A stretch of 64,000 nucleotides of DNA, from the NCBI GenBank assembly GCA_944321635.1, contig CALULY010000008.1, forward strand, positions 1 through 64,000, written 5' to 3'. Shown here piece after piece: positions 32,184 through 43,225 of the stretch. The stretch's first letter is position 1; the number at the start of each line of letters is the position of its first letter. Both the position numbers and the translations under genes were made by a program. The notes beneath the pieces were generated by a model. The model was not told the DNA's origin and did not search any database. It saw nothing but the letters and a program-made list of their open reading frames with translations. Source of the DNA: an uncultured Bacteroidaceae bacterium. Lineage in GTDB: Bacteria; Bacteroidota; Bacteroidia; Bacteroidales; Bacteroidaceae.

Positions 32184-35100
32184 ATGTCGCCGATGAGAGG
32201 TTTGCGCTTGTGCTTTACGCGGTTGTCGCTCGTGTCCCTGCTTGCCGTTGCAGGCACGCTGTGGGGGGCGGCGCGCCCGCTCGCGGCGGCTGTGCAGCAG
32301 GCTGAGACTGACTCGGTGAAGCCGCGCTACTCGGTGCGCAAGACCTACCCGGAGACGTTCCTCGACCTTTCGCCTAAGCCGGTTGACCTCAAGGACCCGG
32401 AGGGGTTGGTGACGGAGGTCGAGTACGATGAGGAGAATAATATATATAAGATTACGACCAAGGTCGGGTCAATCCCCTTGGGCGTGCCGCTCTATCTGAC
32501 CCCGGAGGAGTATTCCGACTGGTCGCTCCGCCGCTCGATGGAGGCCTATTACAAGGACAAGAACGATGAGTTGATGCAGGGCGACAAGCACAACTTTGAC
32601 TTGATGGACATGAAGTTTGACCTCGGGCCTGCCGAGAAGATATTCGGCCCCGGCGGCGTGCAAATCAAGACGCAGGGTAGTGCCGAGTTGAAGTTCGGGA
32701 TGAAGTACCGCAACACCGACAACCCCACACAGAGCGAGGCGACGCGCAAGAACTGGGGGTTTGACTTCGACGAGAAAATCAATATCAACGTCAATGGTAA
32801 GGTCGGCGACAAGATAGACATGAACCTCAACTACAACACCGACGCGACGTTTGATTTCGACACCAAGCAGATCAAGTTGAAGTACGAGGGCAAGGAGGAC
32901 GAGATCATCCAGCTCCTTGAGGCGGGCAATGTGAGTATGCCGACCAACAGTTCGCTCATCCGTGGCGCGACTTCGCTCTTCGGCATACGCACCGACCTGC
33001 AATTCGGCAAGCTCAAGTTGCAGGCGGTTGTCTCGCAGCAGGAGTCGGAGTCCAAGACCGTCACGAGCAAGGGCGGCGGCCAGACCAAGGAGTTTGAGAT
33101 CACGGTCGATGACTATGAGGAAAACAGGCACTTCTTCCTCGGGCATTTCTTCAGGGACAACTATGACAAGAACATGTCACAGTTGCCCAACATCGTCTCG
33201 GGCATCTCGATCACCCGCATCGAGGTGTGGGTGACTAACAAGCGCGGCAACTATGACAATCCTCGCAACATCCTCGCATTCGCCGACCTCGGTGAGCGCA
33301 ACCACATCAGCAACCCCAACTGGCAACCGCTCGGCACGATGGACGTGACTAGCAACAATGCCAACAACCTTTATTCGCAACTCGTCTCGACATACGCCGC
33401 CGTGAGGAACATCAACGAGGCCATCCCGACGCTCTCAGCTATCCCGGGCATGGATGGCGGCACGGATTATGAGAAGATCGAGAGTGCACGCCTGCTGACT
33501 TCCTCTGAGTATACGCTCAACTCGTCGCTCGGCTACATCTCGCTACGGACGAGGTTGCAGCCGGACGAGGTGCTGGCGGTGGCGTATGAATACACCTACC
33601 GTGGGCAGAGATACCAGGTTGGAGAATTCTCTTCGGACATCAAGGACAACAACCAGACACTTTTCCTCAAGTTGTTGAAGAGCACTTCCAACAGTCCGGG
33701 AACGACCAATTGGGACTTGATGATGAAGAATGTCTATTCGCTCGATGCCTACCAGGTGCAGCAGGAGGACTTCCGCCTCGACATCCTCTATCAGAGCGAC
33801 ACGACCGGAACGTATCTTAACTATGTGCCTGAGGGGCAAATCAACAAGCAAATCCTTTTGCGCGTCCTCAACCTTGACCGCCTCGACAATCAGAACCAGC
33901 CGAACCCGAATGGATTCTTTGATTACGTCGAGGGCTACACCGTCATCTCTCAGACGGGGCAGGTGATATTCCCGGTGGTCGAGCCGTTCGGGTCGTTCCT
34001 CCGTTCCAAGATTGGCAATGACGCGATTGCGGACAAATATGTGTTCCAGGAGCTCTATGATTCGACCAAGACGGTGGCGCAGCAGACGGCGGAGAAAAAT
34101 AAATTCATACTCCGTGGTGAATACAAGTCCTCGTCCGGAGCAGAGATAAGCCTCGGTGCGATGAACGTCCCGCAGGGGTCGGTCGTGGTGACGGCCGGCG
34201 GTGTGACGTTGACGGAGAACGTTGATTACACCGTCGATTACACGATGGGCATAGTGACCATCCTCAACCAGAGCATCCTTGACGCGGGGACTCCCATCAG
34301 TGTCAATTGTGAGAGCAACTCGACATTCTCGATGCAGAGGAAGACGATGGTGGGGCTCAACTTCACATACGACTTCACCAAGGACTTCCAGCTCGGCGGC
34401 ACGATCATGCATCTCAGCGAGAAGCCTCTTACGACAAAGGTCAACATGGGTGACGAGCCTATCGCCAACACGTTGTGGGGGCTTAACCTGGCGTGGAAGA
34501 ACGAATCGCAGTTCCTGACAAACCTCGTCTCGTGGCTGCCCGGCGTGAGCCCGACGACCAAATCGACAATCAACCTGACGGCCGAGTTCGCCCATTTGAT
34601 ACCAGGCAAGGTGCGTGGCATACAGGACAACGCGTCCTACATCGACGACTTTGAGTCCACCAAGATCGGCATAGACATCCGCCAGCCGTCCTACTGGATG
34701 CTGGCGAGCGTCCCGCAGACTACGGCTTTCCCTGAGTCGTCGCTCAGCAATGACATCGACTATGGCAAAAACCGCGCGTTGATGTCGTGGTACTACATTG
34801 ACCCGATGATGGTGCGCAAGAACTCTTCCATCCAGCCAGACCACTTGCGCAATGACCTCGACCAGCTCTCCAACCATTACGTCCGTGAGGTCTATGAGGA
34901 GGAGATATTCCCCAACCGTGAGACATCGGTGGGCGAGGCATCGACGCGCTCGATACTCAATGTGGCTTATTATCCTGACGAGCGCGGCCCCTACAACCTC
35001 GACACCGACTTGAATGCAGAGGGCAAGCTCAACGACCCGGAGAAACGTTTCGGGGCAATGATGCGCAAGCTGGACATGACAGACTTTGAGTCATCCAACA

Positions 35101-38100
35101 TCGAGTACATAGAGTTCTGGCTGCTTGACCCGTTCATCTATGCCGACGAAAGCACGGAAAGGGTGGGGGGCGACTTGTACATCAACCTTGGTGACATCTC
35201 GGAGGACATACTCAAGGACGGGAAGAAGTTCTTTGAGAACGGTATGCCTGTCGATGGCGACCAGTCCAAGTACGAGGAGACGGTCTGGGGACGCGTGCCG
35301 ACAGACCGCAGCATAGTCTATGCCTTTGACAACACTTCCGGAGCACGGGCAATGCAGGATGTCGGGTTGAATGGTCTCAATGCCGACGAGGAACGCTCGT
35401 TCTCTACCTATTCCAATTACCTCAACAGGGTGCAGGCCATTGTCTCCCCGCAGGCATTCGAGAAGTTCAATGAATCGCCGTCTGGAGACCTATACCATTA
35501 TTATAGGGGGTCTGACTATGATGCGCAGCAGCTCGGCATACTTGACCGCTACAAGTATTATACAGGGACTGAGGGCAACTCCACCGCATCAGAGGATTCG
35601 CCCGAGAGCTATGACGTGTCGTCAAAGAGTATGCCTGACGTAGAGGACATCAACCAGGACAACACGCTTAACGAATTTGAGAAGTACTTCCAGTATAAGA
35701 TAGAACTGTCACCCGAGAAAATGCGCATCGGTGAGAACTACATTTCCGACATCCGCACCACCACTGTGCGTTTGCGCAATGGCAATGACGAGGAGGTCAG
35801 CTGGTATCAGTTCAAGATACCCGTCAAGGATGGCACACCAGTGGGCAACATCAAGGACTTCAAGTCAATCAGGTTCATCAGGATGTACTTGACAAACTTC
35901 GCGCAGCCGGTAGTCCTGCGCTTCGCTTCACTTGAATTGGTGCGTGGCGAATGGCGTACCTACGAGAAGGAGTTGTCGGGCACCGTCTCTTCCGAGCCGC
36001 TCACCTCGGCAACGATAGAGGTCTCGGCCGTGAACATAGAGGAAAACGCCGACAGGACTCCCGTCAACTATGTCCTCCCGCCCGGCATCTCCCGTGTCAT
36101 CGACCCGGGGCAACCGCAGCTCAGGCAGGACAACGAGCAGGCGTTGAGTCTGAAAGTGACCGACCTCCAGCCTGGCGATGCCCGTGCGGTTTACAAAAAC
36201 ACCGGGATGGACTTGCGCCGTTACAGGAGGTTGCAGATGTTCGTCCATGCCGAAGCGTTCATCGACGATGACACTGACCTTGAGGATGGGCAGGTGTCGA
36301 TGTTCATACGTCTCGGGTCGGACTACAAGAACAATTACTATGAATATGAAATCCCGCTCGACATAACCCCCGAGGGGAACTATGACAACAACACGTCGGA
36401 GGGACGTTTGGCTGTCTGGCCGTCGGACAACATGCTTGACATATCATTTGACGTGCTCACGAACTTGAAGAAAGAGCGCAACACGGCAAAGAACAGCGGA
36501 GACCCCAACGCCGCATTCAACAAAGTCTACTTCAACTACGACCCCGACAAACCTGCCAACAAGATAAGCATCATAGGCAACCCGTCTCTCGCCGAGGTCA
36601 AGACCATAATGATCGGCGTGCGCAACAACAGCCGTTCACGCAAGTCGGCGGAGGTCTGGGTCAACGAACTGCGCCTGACGGAGTTCAGCGAAGATGGCGG
36701 CTGGGCAGCACAGGGCAACCTCAACCTCCAGCTGTCCGACCTCGGCTCAGTGACCATGGCGGGGCACATCGAGACTGCCGGCTTTGGCGGATTAGACCAG
36801 AGTGTGAGCGAGCGCAGGCTGGACGACTACAAGCAGTACAGCATCACGGCCAACATCGAGCTTGGCAAGTTCCTGCCTGAGAAAGTGAAGTTGACCGCAC
36901 CCCTGTACTATTCCATATCCAAGGAGATAACGACACCCAAGTACAACCCGTTTGACCAGGATATGCTCATGGATGACGTCTACGACTCTTACAGCGACAA
37001 GCACCAGATAGACTCCATAAAGGATGTCGTCAACGAGCGTGTCACCTACAAGAACTTCAGCATATCCAACCTGCGCTTTGACATAACCAGCGAAGTACCG
37101 ATGCCCTACGACCCGTCCAACTTCACATTCGGCTACTCGTCAACCCGCAAGCTCAACCAGGGCAACACGACGCAATGGGAGAAGGACAACACGTGGCAGG
37201 CTTCATTCGGCTACAACTACGCGTCGGCCATCCCGGCTTTCCAACCGTTCAAGGACTTGAAGAGTAAGAGCAAGTGGCTGAAGTTCGTCAAGGATTTTGC
37301 CATAAACTACGTGCCGCAAAACATCTCGTTCAACACCGACATGTCGCGGCACTACTACGAGTTGCAGCTGCGTGACCTTGAGAACACCTACGGAGGCGAA
37401 TCGACCATCCCGCTGTCGTTCTCCAAGGATTTCTTGTGGAACAGGGACTTCGCGCTGCGGTGGGACTTGACCAAGAACCTGCGCATGAACTTCTCGTCAG
37501 CCACAAACGCAGAGATAGAGGAACCCTACGGTCCAGTCAACAAAGACCTTTATCCCGACGAATACGAGTTCTGGAAGGATTCCGTCAAGATGAGCATCGC
37601 CAGCCTCGGGCGGCCGGTGGACTACAACCAGTCGTTCACGGCCAGCTACAAGTTGCCGTTTGACAAGATACCATTGTTTGACTGGCTCACGTCCGATGTC
37701 AAGTTCTCCTCGTCCTACAACTGGGAGCGTGGCGCGGAACTCTCTGACGGCACGTCGATGGGCAACATCATCGACAACCAGAGGACGCTCGACGTGAACG
37801 GCAAGGTCAACCTCGAAGCCCTCTACAACAAAAGCCCGTGGCTGAAGGCGGTCAACAAGAAGTTCTCAGGCTCGTCGTCATCCCGCAACTCCGCCCGCAA
37901 CAAAAAGAAGAAGGACAAGAAGGAGAAGGATCTCGTCAAGGTGCTGCAAATCGCAGGTGACACGGTGATGAGCATCGAGCACAACTTCTCCAGCCGCAAG
38001 GTGCGTGTCTCGGCGTTGGACATGGAGGGCAACCGCTTCCCCGTCAAGTACAAGGTCGTCAACAAGGACAAGATCAAGCTCACCTTCACAGACACCGCCA

Positions 38101-39617
38101 ACATCAAGCTCACAATCAAGCCGGGGCCGAAACTGGAGGATGAGAAGTGGTACAAGATGCTCCAGTGCGTCACCCGCTTTGCCATGATGGTCAGGAACGT
38201 GAGTGTCACCTACCGCAACACCTATGCCATGACGTTGCCGGGTTATATGCAGGAGGTGGGAGATATGCTCGGGCAGAAGAAGGTAAACGGACGCTTCGCC
38301 CCGGGGCTGGCATTCGCATTCGGCATGACGGGCGACGACTTCATTGACGAGGCGGCGCGCAACGGGTGGCTGATGAATTCGGACTCGATAGTGACCCCGG
38401 CATCGTCCAACGCCATGGAGGACTTCCAGATACGTGCCACGCTTGAGCCGTTCCGCGACTTCAAGATAGAGCTGTCGGCAAGTCGCACCGTCAACAAGTC
38501 GCGCTCCATCCAGTTCATGTTCGACGGGATGCCCGCCACGCAGTCAGGCAACTTCCAGATGACGACGATAGCCATCGGCTCGGCCTTTGAGCGTTCCAAC
38601 GGGCGCAACGGCTATGCCTCCAAGGCCTTCGAGCGTTTCGTCTCCAACCTCGACGTGGTGCGGCGGCGGTTGGAGCAACGCTATGCCGGGGCGACCTACC
38701 CCGTGGGCACGACGTTGGCAGGGCAACGTTTCGACCCCGCCAACGGCACGTTCAGCCGTTACTCGTCGGACGTGATGGTGCCTGCCTTCCTTGCCGCCTA
38801 CACTGGGCGCGACATCAATGGCAAGCACGCCCTCGACATCTTCCCCGGGCTGTTGCAGATGCTGCCCAACTGGCGTGTCACCTACAACGGGCTGTCAAAG
38901 CTCGACTGGTTCAAACGCCACTTCAAGAGCTTCAACATCAACCACGCCTACCGCTGCACCTACGCCATAGGGTCTTACAACACATTCCAGACGTTCACCG
39001 ACTACATGGACGGCTTTGGCTTTGTCGAGGACGTGCAGACGGGCAACCCCGTGCCGTCGTCGATGTATGACATCACCACGGTGTCCATCAACGAGCAGTT
39101 CTCGCCGCTCATCGGCGTTGACATGACCTTCCACAACAGCGTCACGGCCAAGGTGGAGTACAAGCAGACCCGCGTGCTGACGCTCAGCATGGCGGCCAAC
39201 CAGATCGTCGAGAGCGGTTCCAAAGACATAGTGTTCGGCCTCGGCTACACCATCAGCGACGTGAAGCTCTTTGGCGGTGGAGGCGGGCGCAACCGCCGCC
39301 GCAACTCGTCGTCATCGTCCAAGACCACTACGCAGGGCGGTTCGAGCGGGGTGAACAACGACATCAAGCTCCGCGCCGACTTCTCCTGGCGCAACCAGAT
39401 GTCGCTCTGCCGTGACATACAGGATGTCTCGACCCAGGCGACGCAGGGCAACCGTGCCATACGGCTCTCGGTCTCGGCCGACTACACGCTCAGCAGCATG
39501 GTGACGCTGAGGCTCTACTACGACTACCAGCGCAACATGCCGCTCGTCTCGTCGTCGTCCTACCCCGTGACCAACTCGGACTTTGGCGTGAGCGTCCGCC
39601 TCTCGTTGACGAGGTGA
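32184..39617 (+). CDS. sprA: T9SS outer-membrane translocon SprA (Sov)
   Basis: SprA forms the giant single-chain outer-membrane pore of the type IX secretion system. The product of about 2477 residues has a signal peptide (about 10-38), the SprA N-terminal repeat regions (YPETFLDLSPKPVDLKDP, then FDFDEKININVNGKVGDKI and the TKQIKLKYEGKEDEIIQ strand) and long amphipathic beta strands up to RLSLTR at the end, as expected for a 36-strand barrel. Length is typical. ATG at 32184 is preferred; a TTG two codons upstream is in frame. It is co-directional with ruvA at a 6-bp gap. The C10 peptidases and probably endonuclease I in this window carry the sorting domains that it exports. Confidence 0.96.
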   Translation: MSPMRGLRLCFTRLSLVSLLAVAGTLWGAARPLAAAVQQAETDSVKPRYSVRKTYPETFLDLSPKPVDLKDPEGLVTEVEYDEENNIYKITTKVGSIPLGVPLYLTPEEYSDWSLRRSMEAYYKDKNDELMQGDKHNFDLMDMKFDLGPAEKIFGPGGVQIKTQGSAELKFGMKYRNTDNPTQSEATRKNWGFDFDEKININVNGKVGDKIDMNLNYNTDATFDFDTKQIKLKYEGKEDEIIQLLEAGNVSMPTNSSLIRGATSLFGIRTDLQFGKLKLQAVVSQQESESKTVTSKGGGQTKEFEITVDDYEENRHFFLGHFFRDNYDKNMSQLPNIVSGISITRIEVWVTNKRGNYDNPRNILAFADLGERNHISNPNWQPLGTMDVTSNNANNLYSQLVSTYAAVRNINEAIPTLSAIPGMDGGTDYEKIESARLLTSSEYTLNSSLGYISLRTRLQPDEVLAVAYEYTYRGQRYQVGEFSSDIKDNNQTLFLKLLKSTSNSPGTTNWDLMMKNVYSLDAYQVQQEDFRLDILYQSDTTGTYLNYVPEGQINKQILLRVLNLDRLDNQNQPNPNGFFDYVEGYTVISQTGQVIFPVVEPFGSFLRSKIGNDAIADKYVFQELYDSTKTVAQQTAEKNKFILRGEYKSSSGAEISLGAMNVPQGSVVVTAGGVTLTENVDYTVDYTMGIVTILNQSILDAGTPISVNCESNSTFSMQRKTMVGLNFTYDFTKDFQLGGTIMHLSEKPLTTKVNMGDEPIANTLWGLNLAWKNESQFLTNLVSWLPGVSPTTKSTINLTAEFAHLIPGKVRGIQDNASYIDDFESTKIGIDIRQPSYWMLASVPQTTAFPESSLSNDIDYGKNRALMSWYYIDPMMVRKNSSIQPDHLRNDLDQLSNHYVREVYEEEIFPNRETSVGEASTRSILNVAYYPDERGPYNLDTDLNAEGKLNDPEKRFGAMMRKLDMTDFESSNIEYIEFWLLDPFIYADESTERVGGDLYINLGDISEDILKDGKKFFENGMPVDGDQSKYEETVWGRVPTDRSIVYAFDNTSGARAMQDVGLNGLNADEERSFSTYSNYLNRVQAIVSPQAFEKFNESPSGDLYHYYRGSDYDAQQLGILDRYKYYTGTEGNSTASEDSPESYDVSSKSMPDVEDINQDNTLNEFEKYFQYKIELSPEKMRIGENYISDIRTTTVRLRNGNDEEVSWYQFKIPVKDGTPVGNIKDFKSIRFIRMYLTNFAQPVVLRFASLELVRGEWRTYEKELSGTVSSEPLTSATIEVSAVNIEENADRTPVNYVLPPGISRVIDPGQPQLRQDNEQALSLKVTDLQPGDARAVYKNTGMDLRRYRRLQMFVHAEAFIDDDTDLEDGQVSMFIRLGSDYKNNYYEYEIPLDITPEGNYDNNTSEGRLAVWPSDNMLDISFDVLTNLKKERNTAKNSGDPNAAFNKVYFNYDPDKPANKISIIGNPSLAEVKTIMIGVRNNSRSRKSAEVWVNELRLTEFSEDGGWAAQGNLNLQLSDLGSVTMAGHIETAGFGGLDQSVSERRLDDYKQYSITANIELGKFLPEKVKLTAPLYYSISKEITTPKYNPFDQDMLMDDVYDSYSDKHQIDSIKDVVNERVTYKNFSISNLRFDITSEVPMPYDPSNFTFGYSSTRKLNQGNTTQWEKDNTWQASFGYNYASAIPAFQPFKDLKSKSKWLKFVKDFAINYVPQNISFNTDMSRHYYELQLRDLENTYGGESTIPLSFSKDFLWNRDFALRWDLTKNLRMNFSSATNAEIEEPYGPVNKDLYPDEYEFWKDSVKMSIASLGRPVDYNQSFTASYKLPFDKIPLFDWLTSDVKFSSSYNWERGAELSDGTSMGNIIDNQRTLDVNGKVNLEALYNKSPWLKAVNKKFSGSSSSRNSARNKKKKDKKEKDLVKVLQIAGDTVMSIEHNFSSRKVRVSALDMEGNRFPVKYKVVNKDKIKLTFTDTANIKLTIKPGPKLEDEKWYKMLQCVTRFAMMVRNVSVTYRNTYAMTLPGYMQEVGDMLGQKKVNGRFAPGLAFAFGMTGDDFIDEAARNGWLMNSDSIVTPASSNAMEDFQIRATLEPFRDFKIELSASRTVNKSRSIQFMFDGMPATQSGNFQMTTIAIGSAFERSNGRNGYASKAFERFVSNLDVVRRRLEQRYAGATYPVGTTLAGQRFDPANGTFSRYSSDVMVPAFLAAYTGRDINGKHALDIFPGLLQMLPNWRVTYNGLSKLDWFKRHFKSFNINHAYRCTYAIGSYNTFQTFTDYMDGFGFVEDVQTGNPVPSSMYDITTVSINEQFSPLIGVDMTFHNSVTAKVEYKQTRVLTLSMAANQIVESGSKDIVFGLGYTISDVKLFGGGGGRNRRRNSSSSSKTTTQGGSSGVNNDIKLRADFSWRNQMSLCRDIQDVSTQATQGNRAIRLSVSADYTLSSMVTLRLYYDYQRNMPLVSSSSYPVTNSDFGVSVRLSLTR

Positions 39618-39803
39618 CGGCTGCACGTGGGCGATGACGGTCGCGCATCTGTTTTTCACTTCCTGCCCGGTTTGTTCTTGTTCCAAGCCCTGCTCCCGCT
39701 CCATGCAAGCGTGCGGCGAGGAGGGGGTACACCTCATGCGCCCATGCTGCTGCGCAGCTGACGTCATTCTGATGGGTCAGGGGATGAAACGGGCGGGAAT
39801 AGG

Positions 39804-39984
39804 CATAAAGTTCGATCAGGTCTGACCTAAACTTCAAAAGGGTCGTATATAAAGTAAAAACAAAAGTTCTGTTTATATATTCAGAACTTTTGTTTATATA
39901 AACAGAACTTTTGAATATATAAACAAAACTTCTGAATGAATTTTATGTCTGGAGGCGGTGAACTTTTCTCGGCGGGAGGCGGAA
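39804..39984. repeat. 22-bp repeat array, family A, copy 2, with 21-bp AT-rich core
   Basis: Left units of 22 bp start at 39804 (CATAAAGTTCG) and 39826 (CCTAAACTTC). The core 39851-39934 is four 21-bp units built from TTTATATA or AATATATA and AACTTYTG. Right units start TTTTATGTC at 39941 and CTTTTCTCG at 39963. It follows sprA and no other gene is seen between 39618 and 40376. Confidence 0.8.
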
Positions 39985-40046
39985 GTTCAGGCCTGATGAC
40001 AATGAGTTTATCTCCATCCCACGCCGGCAGATGTCAGCACACCGCA

Positions 40047-40136
40047 GTAGAGAAGCAGGATTTTGCGTCTCTACACCAACATGGCATTCCACGGCAACAC
40101 ACCGTCCACAGTATAGACGCGATTAATCGCGTCTCT
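40047..40136. repeat. Two palindromes of the GAGACGC family
   Basis: 40047-40074 has arms GTAGAGA...TCTCTAC; 40115-40136 reads AGACGCGATTAATCGCGTCT, a perfect palindrome, followed by CTGCTAC. Both belong with the cluster at 20271-20618. Confidence 0.7.
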
Positions 40137-40314
40137 GCTACGTACCAGGCAAGCCGCAACACGTGCGCCGACGGTTTCAGACCAGATGCGGGCGGTGATG
40201 GGCTTGCTGCGCCACCAAGTCAAGCGTTTTGAGGGTTTGCAGGTAGACAATGATTAGTCAACTTGCGCCACCGTTTCATTGTGGCGCGTCTGGGAGAGCA
40301 AGGCATAGGATGCA

Positions 40315-40344
40315 GTTAGGGCGTGCCATCGGGCACGCCCTAAC
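40315..40344 (-). terminator. Hairpin downstream of prfC
   Basis: A perfect 13-bp stem (40315-40327 with 40332-40344) with a 4-nt loop, 33 bp after the prfC stop. No T run follows. A second short hairpin lies at 40265-40287. Confidence 0.6.
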
Positions 40345-40376
40345 CATTGTAACATCGCGGCACGGATGCCACGCCT

Positions 40377-41945
40377 TCAGAATTCGCTGGTGAAGTGGAA
40401 GCGGATGTGCTTGAAGTCGTTTTGCGCCATTTGCAGGACATAGTTGCTGTCGGCCAAGAAGACGTCGCGCCCCTCGCGGTCGTGTGCCATGAACTGATAT
40501 TTCCGTTTTTTGAACGCCGCGAGTTCCTCGGCATCGTCGCTCTCGATCCAGCAGGCTTTGTAGAGGTTGAGCGGTTCCCAGCGGCAACGGGCGTTATATT
40601 CGTTTTCGAGGCGGTATTGTATCACTTCAAATTGCAGCTGGCCGACTGTGCCGATGATTTTGCGGCCGTTGAATTGATTGACGAACAGCTGTGCCACACC
40701 CTCGTCCATGAGTTGATCGATGCCTTTGGCGAGTTGTTTGGCTTTCATGGGGTCGTCGTTCTCGATGTACTTGAACAGTTCGGGCGAGAAGCTGGGGAGG
40801 CCTTTGAAGTGCAGCACTTCGCCCTCGGTCATGGTGTCGCCTATCTTGAAGTTGCCGTTGTCTGGCAGCCCGATGATGTCGCCTGCCCATGCTTCATCGA
40901 CGGTGCTTTTCTTTTGCGCCATGAATTGCGTGGGGGACGAGAATCGCATGGTCTTGTTCTGGCGGACGTGCTTGTAGGGGGCATTGCGGATGAACCGTCC
41001 CGAGCACACCTTGCAGAATGCGACGCATGAGCGGTGGTTGGGATCGATGTTGGCGGTTATCTTGAAGATGAAGCCTGTGAACTTGTCTTCGTCGGGGAAC
41101 ACTTCCCTTTCCTCGGCCATGACGGGGCGGGGGCAGGGGGCTATCTTGACGAAGCAGTCAAGCAGTTCCTTCACGCCGAAATTGTTGAGTGCCGAGCCGA
41201 AGAAGACGGGAGCAAGGTCGCCCTTGAGGTAGGTGTCAACGTCAAACGCGGGGTAGACTCCCTCGACGAGTTCGAGGTCGGCGCGGAGCTTGGATGCCTG
41301 TTCGTCGCCGATGTTCTTTTCCAGTTCGTCGGTGTTTATATCCACCTCGACTTTCTCGGTGACGACCTGCTTGCTGGGTGTGTAGAGGTCGAGTTTCTGC
41401 TCGTAGATGTTGTACACGCCTTTGAAACGTTGCCCCTGTTCGATAGGCCATGAGAGGGGGCGGACTTTGATCTTCAGTTCCTCTTCAATCTCATCCAGCA
41501 ATTCAAATGGGTCACGTCCCTCGCGGTCCATCTTGTTCATGAAGATGATGACAGGGGTCTTCCTCATGCGGCACACTTCCATCAACTTGCGTGTCTGCGC
41601 CTCCACGCCCTTGGCACTGTCAACGACGATGATGACGCTATCGACTGCCGTGAGGGTGCGGTAGGTGTCTTCTGCGAAATCCTGGTGTCCGGGGGTGTCG
41701 AGGATGTTGATTTTGTAGCCGTCGTAATCAAACTCCATGACCGACGTGGTGACAGATATTCCGCGCTGCTTCTCTATCTCCATCCAGTCGCTCGTTGCCG
41801 TCTTTTTGATTTTGTTGCTCTTGACCGCGCCTGCCACCTGGATCTGACCGCCAAAGAGCAGGAGCTTCTCAGTCAATGTCGTTTTGCCGGCGTCGGGGTG
41901 GGAGATGATGGCGAAGGTGCGCCTGCGGAGTATTTCTTTGTTCAT
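40377..41945 (-). CDS. prfC: Peptide chain release factor 3
   Basis: RF3 is the GTPase that recycles RF1 and RF2 from the ribosome after termination. The 522 residues show the translational GTPase motifs: [15 protein letters not shown] (G1), [11 protein letters not shown] (G2), [17 protein letters not shown] (G3), [12 protein letters not shown] (G4), then the class-specific domain 2 and 3 segments such as [21 protein letters not shown] at 41945 ([14 protein letters not shown]) matches the family; the frame is open to 41975, which would overlap the upstream gene. It is the last gene of a leftward run with a DUF4924 gene and a LysE-type transporter. Confidence 0.96.
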   Translation of the reverse strand: MNKEILRRRTFAIISHPDAGKTTLTEKLLLFGGQIQVAGAVKSNKIKKTATSDWMEIEKQRGISVTTSVMEFDYDGYKINILDTPGHQDFAEDTYRTLTAVDSVIIVVDSAKGVEAQTRKLMEVCRMRKTPVIIFMNKMDREGRDPFELLDEIEEELKIKVRPLSWPIEQGQRFKGVYNIYEQKLDLYTPSKQVVTEKVEVDINTDELEKNIGDEQASKLRADLELVEGVYPAFDVDTYLKGDLAPVFFGSALNNFGVKELLDCFVKIAPCPRPVMAEEREVFPDEDKFTGFIFKITANIDPNHRSCVAFCKVCSGRFIRNAPYKHVRQNKTMRFSSPTQFMAQKKSTVDEAWAGDIIGLPDNGNFKIGDTMTEGEVLHFKGLPSFSPELFKYIENDDPMKAKQLAKGIDQLMDEGVAQLFVNQFNGRKIIGTVGQLQFEVIQYRLENEYNARCRWEPLNLYKACWIESDDAEELAAFKKRKYQFMAHDREGRDVFLADSNYVLQMAQNDFKHIRFHFTSEF

Positions 41946-41964
41946 GCTTGTGTCTGTTGTTTTG

Positions 41965-42513
41965 TTATTCGTCAAGTTTGAGTTCGCCGCGCCTGTCCTT
42001 GTTGTAGTAATTGGCGAGCATCGATATGAAGTTTGTTATTTCCTCCATGGCTTTTGCCGTCCCTGGTGTCACCTCACGCTTTTGGAGGCGGAGCATCAGC
42101 AGGCCGTAGAGGGCTTCGAAGCAAGTCTCTATTTCCGATTCGTCGGTCTTGCCGGATTTGTTCCTGAGTTCGACGATGAAAGGAAGTGCCTTGAAATAGG
42201 CTGCGTTGTAGAATGGTTCCCGCGTCGAAGCGAGTAGCGATGCGTGCAGGTCGTTGAGTGCTATTATGACATTCTTGTTGATTTGCAGATGCCCAGACTG
42301 CTGCACACCCTCGGCACGCATCATGTCGATGAGGTCAGAGTACCATTTGACGAGTTCCTGCCTTTGCTCATCGCTGATGCCATACTTGTCGATGATGCTT
42401 GCCTCGATTGTTGGCAAGTCAAGGCCTGCGGCACGTATCTGGTCTTCTACTTGCCACATATAGATAAGGTACTCGGCGATGTTGGTCTCTTTAAGTTGCC
42501 TTGATATGTACAT
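41965..42513 (-). CDS. DUF4924 family protein
   Basis: The 182-residue, all-helical, cytosolic protein starts [20 protein letters not shown], the hallmark of the Bacteroidetes-specific DUF4924 family. Function is unknown. Its start lies directly at the stop of the LysE-type gene (42513 against 42514) and its stop is 19 bp before prfC, so the three genes form one transcript. Acidic and Glu/Lys-rich helices dominate; no catalytic motif is evident. Confidence 0.88.
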   Translation of the reverse strand: MYISRQLKETNIAEYLIYMWQVEDQIRAAGLDLPTIEASIIDKYGISDEQRQELVKWYSDLIDMMRAEGVQQSGHLQINKNVIIALNDLHASLLASTREPFYNAAYFKALPFIVELRNKSGKTDESEIETCFEALYGLLMLRLQKREVTPGTAKAMEEITNFISMLANYYNKDRRGELKLDE

Positions 42514-43158
42514 TTAGTATAATGATTTGCCAGTGCAGGTGAGGACGAGCGCGACAATCGAGATGATGATGACCACCGTGCCTATGACCCTGTTGATAAT
42601 CCAGATGCCCCTCACGTCAAAGTGCTTCCTGACCTTGTTTACACCGTATGTGATGGTGAACCACCACAGCAGCGCGCCGATTGCGATTGAAAGGTAGCCG
42701 GCTACGTGCTCAAAGATTGTCTCCTCACGTGAGAGGAAACCAAAACGGGCAAACAGACCGATGAACAGGAATATTATGAGGGGATTGGAAAGAGTGAGCA
42801 TGAACGCTGTGACGAGGTTGTGCATATAGGTGCCTTTCTTCCCGGAACTCGGGCGCAGGGACTTCATCGGGTTGCTGCGGAATGTGTATATACCAAAGAC
42901 CATGAGCAGCACCGAGCCGAGGATCTGCAGTTCCTTTATGTGTTGTGACATGAAGTCGGACACGAGGCTCAAGCCGTAACCGGTGAGCAGGGCATAACTG
43001 AGGTCGCTCAATGTCGCACCTACTCCAGTGACAAAACCGTACCAACGCCCTTTGTTCAATGTCCTCTGGATGCAGAGTACGCCGACTGGCCCAAGCGGCG
43101 CAGAAACAACCACACCGATGATCAGACCTTTGTAAAGGATGTCGAATGCGTCTAACAT
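42514..43158 (-). CDS. LysE-family translocator
   Basis: The 214-residue protein has six hydrophobic segments and the LysE/RhtB family start: a first helix GLIIGVVVSAPLGPVGVLCI, the motif for amino-acid exporters. TLSNPLIIFLFIGLFARFG is the matching segment in the middle. Such proteins export amino acids or small metabolites; the substrate is not predictable. It is the first gene of the run with DUF4924 and prfC. The -7 element at 43164-43171 is so near the ATG that the transcript could start almost at the start codon. Confidence 0.88.
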   Translation of the reverse strand: MLDAFDILYKGLIIGVVVSAPLGPVGVLCIQRTLNKGRWYGFVTGVGATLSDLSYALLTGYGLSLVSDFMSQHIKELQILGSVLLMVFGIYTFRSNPMKSLRPSSGKKGTYMHNLVTAFMLTLSNPLIIFLFIGLFARFGFLSREETIFEHVAGYLSIAIGALLWWFTITYGVNKVRKHFDVRGIWIINRVIGTVVIIISIVALVLTCTGKSLY

Positions 43159-43163
43159 GAATG

Positions 43164-43171
43164 CAAAGATA
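43164..43171 (-). promoter_or_regulatory. -7 element of the LysE-DUF4924-prfC run
   Basis: Reads TATCTTTG leftward, an exact match. Only five bases separate it from the ATG at 43158, implying a very short or missing leader. Confidence 0.5.
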
Positions 43172-43225
43172 GGGACTTTGGATTAAAAGCCCCTATCCCA
43201 ATTTGTTTTTATATGCTATGTGAGC

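Noticed and set aside
33543..34877. Open frame of 444 codons antisense to sprA
   Set aside because: Shadow of sprA codon bias; no signal peptide, no motif and no promoter of its own.
39851..39934. Iteron-type replication origin in the AT-rich 21-bp units
   Set aside because: A similar array exists at 53868-53951, no replication initiator gene is near, and the surrounding genes are ordinary chromosomal ones.
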